Source: Hofstenia miamia (lineage: Eukaryota > Xenacoelomorpha > Acoela). Taken from it: DNA of 47,062 bases. The stretch covers positions 2,113,530 through 2,160,591 of the forward strand of contig SCFE01000023.1 of the NCBI GenBank assembly GCA_004352715.1. Reading direction: 5' to 3'. Position numbers and translations under genes: made by a program. The notes beneath the pieces were generated by a model. The model did not search any database. It was not told the origin of the DNA and saw only the letters and a program-made list of their open reading frames with translations. This document shows positions 31,209 through 41,099 of this stretch, in pieces (the first letter of the stretch is position 1; the number at the start of each line of letters is the position of its first letter).

Positions 31209-31420
31209 TAGGGTTCTACGGAACCACTCAGTCCAATGGGATTTAATGGTCCCAGTCCATAACTGGGACCGAAAATGAAGAATCCGGAACCAGGAATTTC
31301 AGATGGTTACAAATAATGTTCCCAATTTTGATCAAAAGAAAAGTTATGATGAGGTGCCAATAGGACTATCGGATAAAATTCAATGAGGGACTGAAACCAG
31401 TATAATTCTGCTCCCGCATA
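31209..31420. mobile_element. 212-bp MITE-like insertion with perfect 8-bp duplication
   Basis: The octamer GCCACTAG occurs at 31201-31208 and 31421-31428, bounding a 212-bp block. Terminal inverted repeats are poor (TAGGGTTCTACGG versus TATGCGGGAGCAG on the complement). Inside is a perfect hairpin, GGTCCCAGT (31248) - CCATA - ACTGGGACC (31270). 8-bp duplications point to hAT-type transposition. Confidence 0.6.
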
Positions 31421-31481
31421 GCCACTAGTCATTAGGGTGGAGAGGGTCGCTAAGCATTATAATTTATTTTAAAATGCTTGC

Positions 31482-31484
31482 ATA

Positions 31485-31516
<32 letters not shown>
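31482..31516. repeat. (TA)n plus (TAA)n at a LINE 3' end
   Basis: TA array merging into TAA repeats, immediately at the 3' side of the minus-strand LINE at 31517. Confidence 0.95.
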
Positions 31517-31519
<3 letters not shown>

Positions 31520-31949
31520 TGACTTTATTTAGCCGCTGAAGGCATACAAAACAAGAAAATAAAAACAAGTCAAGTTTTACGGCAGCGAGGACAGTCACAG
31601 GAGATGAAATAGGAGCAAATGGAAGAGTAGGCGAAGTCGGAGAAGGGCTCAGCAAAGAGGAAAGCCATCAAAGATTTCTTGAAGCTCGGTGGTGGGGAAA
31701 AGAAATCAATCGCTGTTGGAGGGTTGCGAGTCAAGATGTAATTAGCAGCAGTACAAGCACGATTGAAAAACGAGTGAAGGGTGCGATGTTTCTTTGTACA
31801 ACGAATGGAGAAGGTGACAACATCATCAGAGCGAGTGCAGCAGGAATTGGAGAACTTAATGAAATCAAAAGGATCAAGATCCAATTTGCGAGTCAGTAGT
31901 CGATTGAACAGAAGGAGATCACAGGCATGGAAGTAGAGTGACAGCGGGG
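31517..31949 (-). mobile_element. LINE 3' end, family C (copy 1)
   Basis: Minus-strand C-terminus of a LINE ORF2. It reads LLTRKLDLDPFDFIKFSNSC, TRSDDVVTF, RTLHSFFNRACTA, TAIDFFSPPPSFKKSLMAFL and finishes in a cysteine cluster CSYFISCDCPRCRKT before the stop. RSFFNRAC...W..LP...D......FK+.L is the standard end of ORF2. The end of the element, GCGGCTAAATAAAGTCATTG, contains an AATAAA and runs into (TAA)n. 5' truncated at a (TA)n array (31950). Confidence 0.75.
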
Positions 31950-31971
31950 ATATATATATATATATATATAT
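31950..31971. repeat. (TA)n microsatellite
   Basis: TA array at the truncated 5' edge of the LINE fragment. Confidence 0.95.
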
Positions 31972-31984
31972 GAGGTAACTAATA

Positions 31985-32458
31985 ATCAGAGCAGTTGTCA
32001 CAGGCTTGCATATGGAAATGCGGTTCTCTTCCATTTCCACGCCAATTTTGAAAACATCACCAGATTTTCCCAAAAATTTTCACATTTGAGGCAGCCTTTG
32101 TTGTGTCAGAGAATTGCTTAGGTAACACATATAAAGTTTACCACCGTTAATAGGCTTGATGGGCAAAAACTGAGAAGCTCAACCTTCTCAAACCGAAACT
32201 CGACATTCAGCTGCACTCTAGTGATCAACAGTTTGAAAAAATTTATGAATAACCCGGATTAGTTGCCGACTTCTACGGATTAGGGTCCGGACCCGGGTTA
32301 TGCTACTGTAACCCCGATTTAAAAATTAAGCACATGTCATAATTAACAAATAATATAATATATCATTTAGTAAAAATATACTAAGTAAAGGAGAATATAT
32401 TATATTCTAAATTTAATTAACAACTTCAAAGTCAGGAGGTAAAATTGTATCTAAAATA
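31985..32458. other. Intergenic sequence downstream of the DNAJC30-like gene
   Basis: No gene. Begins with a CAGGCTTGCATATGGAAATG block shared with 30789, perhaps a MITE end. Confidence 0.4.
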
Positions 32459-32732
32459 TTAATTTGAATCAATCTTAGCGAGCATGTTAAAGAACAACGC
32501 CAAGAACACAAAGAAGACCAAGGTATACCCATTTTGCTCAATGCTCTCTTCTGACTCGCGCAAAATACGATCGGCTTCCTTGCGCCGAATAGCGTCGTCC
32601 TGTTGAGCAGTGGTGGCACCGTAATGCGCTTGTTCCCATGCTTTGGTGTCATATTTTTGAGTGGAAATGTCCTTAATATTTACGCCATACCCACGTTTAG
32701 AATAAGCTGCGCCTGCAGTAGGACCCACATTT
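32459..32732 (-). CDS. DNAJC30: DNAJC30-like exon 2 (QAHYG helix, membrane anchor)
   Basis: Acceptor TTGTTTATAG, one base completes the split codon. It carries TAGAAYSKRGYG, WEQAHYG and the C-terminal hydrophobic anchor; stop TAA at 32459-32461. Confidence 0.86.
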
Positions 32733-33662
32733 CTATAAACAAAAATGTTACCTCAAATAGGATGGAAGTATAACATAAACATCCATTATTAAAAACTTGG
32801 CCTCAATATTAAGTAAAAGAATACTATCTTAAAGTTCTAGCTTTTCTAAATTGTACATAGACATAAACACCAAGTTCCATGCAGCATATGAAGTAAATAA
32901 ACAATATTAGACTTCAAAATTGGTCTTATACAAGTAATAATGTGAACAAGCAAAAGAACATCACTAACTGAATGTACATTTTAAAATGTTCAAAAAGCAC
33001 AGCATTTTTGGAGTAACTTAATATGGCGTGTTACGAGCACATCTCAGTTACAGGACATCAGTAACGTACACCAAATGATTATTAACGTTATTAGTACAAT
33101 CAAATAAAAAAGCAGAGAGGTAAATTTCTTCATTTTCCCATTTTGTTAATAAATGGTAAAATTTGTAGTTTACAGGCATTCTGTGAAATGATAGACATAG
33201 ATATAAATGTAAAAACTATACCCTTGGTTGTTGAAATTTCCACTACAATATATGTTTTCAAAAAGAACATGTACAGAATGCTCTTCTCAAGCAAAAATAA
33301 CTCAAAATTATATTATCAATTGGAAAACCTAATTAAATGAAAAATTCCTTTACCAATTCTTTCTAAAGAAAACATGAATTTGAATAAACCACTCACATTG
33401 AGACATGTGCATTCGTGCGATCATATAATCGACGCGAAGTAACATTGCTAAGAACACTGTATGCAGCATTTAGTTTTTGAAATTCCTCGAGAGAATTATG
33501 TGACTTATTGACATCAGGATGAAGGACTTTCGATTTTTGATAAAAAGCGGATTTGATTTGCTCTTGGGTCGCATTTGAAGATACTCCGATTACCTCATAG
33601 TGTGAAAGAAATCTTTTAGCAAAACACTGAGGAAGAAAACAACGGGAGTGTCGAAAAATCAT
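32459..33662 (-). CDS. DNAJC30: DNAJC30-like mitochondrial J-domain membrane protein (whole gene)
   Basis: Two exons (33397-33662, 32459-32732) join through a split codon to give about 179 residues; human DNAJC30 has 226. The N-terminus (MIFRHSRCFLPQCFAKRFLS) is basic with no acidic residue, as for a mitochondrial targeting signal. A J domain follows (about residues 20-80) with HPD at 48-50 (KVLHPDVNKS) and the helix-IV pattern AYSVLSN...RRLYDR. Exon 2 has WEQAHYG and a charged helix (RRKEADRILRE), comparable with the FYQAHYG and basic helix of DNAJC30, then a C-terminal hydrophobic segment LVFFVFLALFFNML, a likely membrane anchor. Family role (known): inner-membrane J protein linked to complex I/ATP synthase maintenance. 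The assignment rests on domain order and the QAHYG block; another small mitochondrial DNAJC is possible. Confidence 0.85.
33397..33662 (-). CDS. DNAJC30: DNAJC30-like exon 1 (targeting signal, J domain)
   Basis: ATG at 33662; ends within a codon at donor GTGAGT (phase 2). It holds the presequence and the whole J domain, including HPD. Confidence 0.88.
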
Positions 33663-34424
33663 CTAAAATCTATATTCTTACTACTCCCTACATATAGAAA
33701 ATTATTTTAAACAAATATTTCACATTTTTGATGGGGTTGTGACCAGGGATAAACAATATTTAATTGATATTAAAATAATTACAAATTTATTGAACAACTA
33801 ATCTTTTGTTAGGAAGAAAAATTGCCGAAAATTGAAATTATTGAGCATTAACTGAAAACTTTTTCTCGAACGTTTACAGTTGAATATTTTGTTGAAAAAT
33901 ATAATCCGGTGTCAATTCGAGGCACGCTATCCTGTCCAATAAATGAGTATAGTACCGGCTGTTGAGTGTACCGCCCAGTGTGACGACCTTGCTGTCATCC
34001 CAGTTTATATACTGTAATTCAGAGTATTGCTCGTCCAAATTTCACTGTTGTTGGACATTGAGATTTAGTGTTAATCTTATGGTTCCGCACCATCACATGC
34101 TAAGGAAATCAGGAGATGTGCTCAAAATATTTAGAACAAAGATGATTGACAACCGAGAAAGAATAGCTATTACACGGTATGAAGTAATTTGAGAGAAGGG
34201 AAGACGTTGAAGAGATTAGTTTTCTCTAGATCGGAGTTGGCAGAAAGAAGGTTCCATTTCAAACTGGGAGGGCAAGTTTCGAATGAATGGAGCGCAAGAA
34301 AGGATAAGAGTCTTGAAGAGATCCAGATGAGAAGCTGGACCGCAAAGAGATTTTGTCGAGTTCCATGAAGTTTATGAAAAAAACTCATGCACATATTTAT
34401 CATTTAAAAATAATAAACACTCAA
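33663..34424. other. Region upstream of the DNAJC30-like gene
   Basis: No supportable gene. 33960-34400 is somewhat richer in GC and open in short frames on the minus strand, perhaps an old retroelement piece, but I could not align it with a known block. Confidence 0.4.
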
Positions 34425-34885
34425 ACTCCCACTCGAAATACAAAATTAATTGATTATTTTTAATCAACAGGGGAAATTATATATAAAAATTATATTCTTG
34501 AACCCTTCAGTGATCACGCCATGTGTATTTATATTAGTACAATTCAAATTAGGCTTTTTAAATTTAAAACGATTTATTCTAGGGATTTCAAAAACTATTC
34601 AGATGAGATCATGAAAAATGTAGTTAAAAAAATTTAAATGCATAGCACTTTTAGAGTTAAACAAAGCTCCTGATTAAATGAATTTTGAAATTTTGGCAAT
34701 TAAATTACGATTTTAGCAAATTACAATAAGTTTTTCAGAAAACAGAAAAATGAATAACATGAAATCTGATTATATTAAAGCTTATCGAGGAATGCCTCAA
34801 AGCACAGCACTAGGGCCAATTCTATTTGCAATACATATGTAAATGACATAATTAAGAACATAAATCATAGTGAAATATATCAATT
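34425..34885 (+). mobile_element. LINE fragment: endonuclease end and RT motif B
   Basis: Plus-strand blocks: TKLIDYF, then ILEPFSDHAMCIYI (endonuclease SDH end), and at about 34780 YRGMPQSTALGPILFAI (RT motif B, usual GVPQGS.LGP.LF). The RT segment before motif B is deleted. It is followed at once by another copy that repeats motif B. Confidence 0.6.
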
Positions 34886-35760
34886 TGTGTGAAAATAAAT
34901 AGTATATTCTCCAATTATGTAGTGACAAGTAAGGGCGTCCCGCAAGGCACAATCCTGGGACCACTGTTATTCAACTTGTATGTCAATGATTTGTGTGAAT
35001 TTTTGAAAAATTGCTGCATAATTCAATATGCAGACGATATCTGCTTTATAAATAGGCATGAAAGTCCAATTGTTGCCACACAAAATTTGGAAATGATCCT
35101 AAATATAGCTATGAATTAATTTAAATTAAACTGACTGTTAACAAAGAAAAAACGTAGTTAATTTTATCAAATATTTAGGGGTAGAAGTTGATAAAGGACT
35201 CAATTATGATGGCTTTGTTAAAGAAAAGGTTCGTAAAATGTCCATAGGTGTTGAATACTTGAAGAAAGTTAGGAAAATTGTTCGAAATAAGCAGATGGTA
35301 AATACGCTTGTCCTGAGTCACTTCAATTACGCTTGTATGATTTTAAACAATTTAACCTTGATACAAAATGATCGAAAAAACAAGTTGTTTAATTGAAGCA
35401 TTTGCACAATGTTTTCTGTAGATAAATTTCAGTGAAACTATACATAAGCATGCAATATTATAGCCTATGTTTAATAGTCTCGTCTATACTTACAAACGTA
35501 TAGACCAAATTACCAAAAAAATGTATCTTAACTAATATCACATGAGCGATCTAACAAATTTATTAATACAATACAAATCAAAATCAAAGCCTGGAACACG
35601 TCATTTTCCTCGTCCATTTATCGCATGTGGAATAAGCTTAATTGTAACATACGAGCAACACCTAATGTTACTATCTTCAAAAAGCCTTCTGGAATATAAA
35701 TATATTCATGGCTATAGTAAACTAAACATTATATGGCGTAAATATTAATTAGCAGCAAAT
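34886..35760 (+). mobile_element. LINE fragment: RT motif B to C-terminus
   Basis: Plus strand: VTSKGVPQGTILGPLLFNLY (motif B), QYADDICFI (motif C), then (35170) VNFIKYLGVEVDKGLNYDGF in a shifted frame, LVLSHFNYACMIL, and near 35620 YRMWNKLNCNIRATPNVTIF (W+.LP-type end). It is decayed but in the right order. It is a different copy from the one just upstream, since motif B occurs twice within 150 bp. Confidence 0.75.
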
Positions 35761-35974
35761 AGTCGTTATTTAATTATTTTAGTAATTGTGTGTAATTTTT
35801 ATTTGTGTCATTTGTATTCTATTTTAATTTATGTGTTGTAGCTTAGTTAATTTTAATGTATTTTGTTGTTGTATATATTTTTGTAAATCTGTAAATATGT
35901 TGATATGTACATGTATTTATGTATTACACATTTGTATACAGCATATGGGCAGCAATGTAAAATGATACTTGCCT

Positions 35975-36135
35975 CATAAATACAGATAGTGATGCATTAG
36001 GTCCAAAAAATTTACAAAGTGATATTTCAAATCTTTTTAGTTATTTCTCATCCAATCAAATAAAAAACAATATTGAAAAAACGCAATTCGTTATATTTTC
36101 CCCCAATTCCGTAAAAGAAAACAAACAAGGTTCAG
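35975..36135 (+). mobile_element. LINE RT fragment (motif D region)
   Basis: The plus-strand frame DISNLFSYFSSNQIKNNIEK then TQFVIFSPNS matches the RT block L......W...N.L..N..KT.F..F. Only about 50 codons remain. Confidence 0.6.
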
Positions 36136-37433
36136 GTAAAGCAAAGATATTATGCTACATATGTTACAAAACTGGCTTTTCAGAAATTTCGGACCAGAAT
36201 ATCACATTTAACTATTGCATGCATTATATTTATCGCAATTACATTTTTTTCATTTTTTATTTATTAATCTTAATACAAAAGCCGCTATTATCAAAAACTT
36301 TTAATTGGTAACTAAGAACAATGTTAAAAAATTTTACATATTGGAACCATGATTCTAATTGTATAGCTATATCATTAATAATTGATCAATGGCATCATAG
36401 AATATCCCTGTGTTCATTGGCACTGCCCAGTATTTTTAACAGATATCCCTATATGGTTAATGCTTCCTACGAATTCAAGTATTGTTAACTTTTGTCAATT
36501 TAAAATGACTAATACACTCATATTAATTTAAGGGTTTTTCTAAATATTGCTTGAATTTAAATATCGAAGAGATCGTGAAAATCGAGCAGCAGTGCCAACC
36601 CATTCTTGTAAAAATAATTGGTGAATTTTAAAAGGATATATGCAAAAAATTCAGTTTTTCAGCAAATTAATACAAAACAACATAGTAGGCGATTTCAAGA
36701 TCTGAAGGACTTCCAAAAACTATTCTTATTTCATCTTAAATGACGTCATTGTATCCTTCAAACCGTATTATGGTGGTTTTGGCATTTTGATTTTCAGTTC
36801 TATTTCCTGTTTATACATATTTCTCACAAATGTCTCTTCTACCGTTTACTTTCTCATCCACTATGCCCAGTTCTTCCAATTCCTCCTCCAAATTAACAAT
36901 ATTTAAGTCCTATCGTCTCTATCATTTTTTACGGCCGAGATTGTTGGTGTTCCATTTCTTCCTACAAAAATTGAATCTTATATACTGGTATCTAAGCATC
37001 AAATAAACTTTTACTACATCTCTTTTTAAAAGCTAGGCTTTTTCCTACCTAGTTGTAGCTGAAATTCTTTGACTTGATGTTTCCCAAACTGCTTCTCGGT
37101 GCACACAATTTTGATGCATTTGAATTTTTTAAACTCCCTTCGTCTATCAGCGGTTCGTGATCCTCCTCTATCACAGCCTTTGAATTTTTATCTAAATTCA
37201 ACTAACTTCCTTATTGCAATTCCACCTTTTGTTATCTGTGTATCAAATTTTCACTTTTCTACTTTTTCACTTTGATTGTTATATACACCATTGAATTTGT
37301 GGGGTAAGAGAACTTTTTTCAAATTTTCGAACAAATAACTAGGAAATATAGCATAAACATTTGCTATACCTTAAAAAGTCACTATATCGGAATAGGTGAT
37401 AAAATCTTTAAACAAACAATTGGAAAACTATAC
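36136..37433. other. Unannotated stretch
   Basis: No gene recognised. 36735-37290 is pyrimidine-rich on the plus strand, and a frame near 37110-37200 (FDAFEFFKL...) weakly recalls the DPFDFIKFSNS block of the LINE at 31.5 kb. Too weak to call. Confidence 0.4.
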
Positions 37434-37441
37434 ACTGATGC

Positions 37442-37927
37442 CAGTGATGACCGAGTAAACTAATAGTTTATTTATAGTTTAACTAATTATAGTTAAAATT
37501 AAATAAATTCATTTCAATTGTTCAACTATTAACCATCATTGTATTTGACTAAGAATCGAAAAAATCGAATGAAAATTGAAAGGTTGAAAACTCGTTTATG
37601 CTTGGATATGTGGATACGATAATAAAATTTCATTTGAAATATTTTAATACGATTTTAAGATTTCACGAATTATCGTTTTATATTTTACTTTAGTTCAGAT
37701 TAGTTAAATAATTCCGAAACTTAACAATTTCTGATTTTATTGCACCATTTTCTTTTTTTCCGCAAAGCTACGTTTGCAAAAGGCGTTATCGCTTCCCGGG
37801 CTAAACATTCTCTTGCTCAGACGATCTCTTGACTATTATTTCTGTCTGAATTAACTAATTAGTTAAATAAAATGAAAAAAGTTTAACTGGCAAAAAATAG
37901 TTAAATTGATTTAACTGACCAATACTG
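37442..37927. mobile_element. hAT-like MITE with 8-bp target duplication
   Basis: A 486-bp element. The left end CAGTGATGACCGAGTAAACT and the right end (complement) CAGTATTGGTCAGTTAAATC form an imperfect inverted repeat. ACTGATGC (37434-37441) and ACTGATAC (37928-37935) are a 7/8 target duplication. Sub-terminal TAACTAATTA/TTTAACT motifs recur on both sides. No transposase. Confidence 0.7.
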
Positions 37928-37935
37928 ACTGATAC

Positions 37936-39422
37936 CACAGAAAAAAGGAAACTTAATGCTGAATTTCAACACATTGGCTGCCTATTATAAGTAGTTTTCT
38001 ATTGGGTATCGAAATTCACAGCCACAAATTAGATTAGCTTTCAGCCTATTTGCCATGATGAAAAATTGTACACCGCCATTTTTTATTAGGACTAATGGTT
38101 ACCTATAATCTCATACTCAAGATCTGAAATGAACACCTGACACTTACAAAATTTTGAAAGCTTAAGTTATGTTTATTACAGAAGAGTTACCAGGTAAATG
38201 TTGTAGTCACGTTTTTTAATTAAGTTCAAGTTATTCAGTCCAAATTCAAGATTTTGAATTTCCTTATTTAAAGGTATCTTTTTTGAAGAAATTTCTGAGC
38301 TCAAACTTTAACACAATTTTGAGTATATAAATTGAATATTAAAATTTAATTTTTGGAAAATCTCAAATCAAATTTCAATCAACATTGAGCTTGATATTAA
38401 TTATTTCTTTTTACATTTTTAAATTCAGTTCAAGCAGTTCATTCAATTCCTGATTTTTGAAAATCCTGATTTGCAAACTATTGTGGCATCAGTATGAAGC
38501 CGCAAGCAATCCTACTAATCTATCTCTTGAGGGTTTCAAATTGAAGCATGGACTTACCAGTGCTACAAAAAAGATAAAGAAGCTGTAACTCTTTGGTGCA
38601 GTATAAGTGAAACCTATGTTCTAAAGAAAACCTACATTCAGTGCATTTCTCATCTCATACCAGCCAAGCTGTCCCCTGTCCGGGTACTCTTTAACTACTC
38701 AAATGACTTTAGAAACACATTCTCTTAAATAAACTATAAAATCAAGATAACAAGTAAAAAACGAATTTACAGAGAGTAAATTGAAGAGGAACAAAATGAA
38801 TAAATGACACCTATTTCTAAGAATAAAAATAAGCATAGTAAACAAAATAGCATGCTTTTGAAAAATATAGGCAAATATCAACCTGGTAAAACTTTGGTCT
38901 TCTGCTACAGTTAATTTTACCATGTTAATATTAGCAGCAATTTTAATTCAAGAATTTAATATTTTAGACTCAGTCTCAAAAAAGTAAGTCTTAAATCTTG
39001 ATCTCAGTCTTAACAAGACTGAAAAGAAAGTCTCTATCTCATCTCAAATCAAGACTATTGTTGGTCTTCATTAAAATTATAATAAAGTGATGACGTTTAA
39101 TTGCAAAAAAACATTAGAATGTATATTTTAATTTACTTAAACATGGTTAACTGCAAATATAAAGCTAATTTTTAAAATGAATAATAATTTCTGGATTGTT
39201 TAAAATTATTTTTGGATTTGGCAAAGGTTGTGTAATCAAAATATTCAAATTCATTTAGTGAAAGAATGCAATCTAAGATTACAAAATATAGATTCATGTG
39301 AAAATACATAATGAATTCAACCTAATATTGAGCCGGGATACTACTGATGATGTTGATAATCTAGTCATACTCAAGCACACAATTCAACAATAGAAGATTG
39401 ATCATATTCAGAATATATATTA
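37936..39422. other. Unannotated AT-rich stretch
   Basis: No gene recognised. 38965-39060 contains repeated GTCTTAA/AAGACT-type words (AGTCTCAAAAAAGTAAGTC, AGTCTTAACAAGACTG), perhaps a worn MITE end. Confidence 0.4.
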
Positions 39423-39487
39423 TTCAATTATTCACCTAAAATATCTTTCCTACTATATTTGAAGAAATATCTCTTGCATTACATTGG
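39423..39487 (+). repeat. 65-bp direct repeat, copy 1
   Basis: TTCAATTATTCACCTAAAAT through ATTACATTGG, repeated at 39653-39717 with one difference (TTTCCTACT versus TTTCATACT). Copies start 230 bp apart. Confidence 0.92.
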
Positions 39488-39652
39488 TTCAGATCTAATA
39501 TCACTGTTCTACATGGATAGGAAAAGCATATCAAGTACATATATTCTATTTTCTAATTAATCAGTTTCAGAAACAACAATTCATTCCCACAGCATGGATT
39601 AATGCCAGGAGCATTCATTTCCTTTCCTCTACTATAGTTTATTTTAGGAATG

Positions 39653-39717
39653 TTCAATTATTCACCTAAAATATCTTTCATACTATATTTGAAGAAATAT
39701 CTCTTGCATTACATTGG
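39653..39717 (+). repeat. 65-bp direct repeat, copy 2
   Basis: Second copy of the repeat at 39423-39487. The sequence between copies is unrelated and AT-rich. Confidence 0.92.
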
Positions 39718-40114
39718 AGACTCGAAGTTATGTCAAAATTTGCAAGAAATCAATTGAACTAGAAACTTTCTTCAAAATATACTTGAACTTCAAATGTAAA
39801 GACATGAACTTGGATTGAGAAACTAGAACTAGACTTGAAAACCATGGCTGCAACCACTGGATGGATTTCAAAAGTTTCTCAAACTTCAAATATTTATCAC
39901 AAAATGAAGTGTCAACTTTGTGACAAATTTTTACAATTTGAGATTACTTGTAGCGAAATTGCCACCAATCATTGCTGATGACGTTGCAAACAAATCTTTG
40001 ATATTTAGCTGTAACGCATACAAGTAGTTGAAATTATTATACATAAATACTATAATTTCCCAATTGTTTTTAATACATTAGAAATAATACCAAGTTTATC
40101 AAGAAAACAGAGAG

Positions 40115-40151
40115 CCGTTTCACTTGGAAGTATAACTTCAGAGTGAAACGG
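40115..40151. other. Strong hairpin
   Basis: CCGTTTCACT - TG - GAAGT, loop ATA, ACTTC - AG - AGTGAAACGG: 17-base arms with one 2-base internal mismatch and a 3-base loop. Function unknown. Confidence 0.7.
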
Positions 40152-40599
40152 GTTATATCAAGAAAGGGAAATCAAAACTGATTGTGACATTGAATAACTA
40201 TTATTATTAATATTACAAAAACAAAATTTCAAAAATTCACAAAATTCACTTAATGTTAATTTCATTAATTTATACAATTAAATGATCATTTCAAGGACAT
40301 CGGATTTATAATAGTAAAATTGCTTCCAGTAATGTTCTAAGATACCATTAAGCTCAATATATTAATGCAGAATTATATATATAAACTACACTTTTAATTT
40401 TATAAAATTTAATGCTTAATTCAAATAAATACGCAAATTTTTTTTATAAAACTTTAATATAAACATTTTAATATTAAATAAATCTTACTATAGCTTCAAA
40501 TCAATGTTGCATGAGACTTTCATATATAGATATAGGAAATGTCAAAATACATTATTGCTGTAATGTAGAAAAATAAGTTTACAATTTTCCACAGATTCC

Positions 40600-41040
40600 A
40601 TGGCACACAAGCACCATCCAGTCGCTTACTCCAGGTCAATTAACTCAAATTGCAATCCAATAGGCAAAAAGTTACATCTCGTTAGCCGATCAAAGTAGTT
40701 ATCTCCAGGTGTAATCCATTTTAATATATTATAAAAAACAGATCCAATTTATGAAGGTCTGTTACTTTGGGAAACCATATTGGTGAACCATACAAAATAT
40801 TTGACAAGATATACGATTTAACAAGTTTAATTTTTATGTTCTTGGATATCCCAACCGTTAACTATCTCTTGATACCAAAGAATACTGCATAGCAAGATTT
40901 CATTTTACCATTAATGTTCGAGCTCCACCTAAGATAGTCAGAGACTGTGATTCCACGATCTTTAGTGCAAGTACTGTTTATTATAAGTTTATTAGTTTCA
41001 GATTCCCGACTGTGATATCATCAAGGAGATCGTAGCTGTC
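40600..41040 (-). mobile_element. LINE fragment, region after RT palm
   Basis: The minus strand reads CTKDRGITVSDYLRWSSNIN (usual KDLGV.v...L.w..HI), then CYAVFFGIKR, KNIKIKLVKSYILSNILYGS and PIWFPK (usual lyKsyvrP.LeY.spvW.P). A clear match to the C-terminal half of an L2/CR1-type ORF2, with few disruptions. Confidence 0.75.
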
Positions 41041-41099
41041 TAACCCCTTCACATTGCCGTCACGAGTCTCGCTACGCGTCCTCCTGAGCCATCCCCTCC

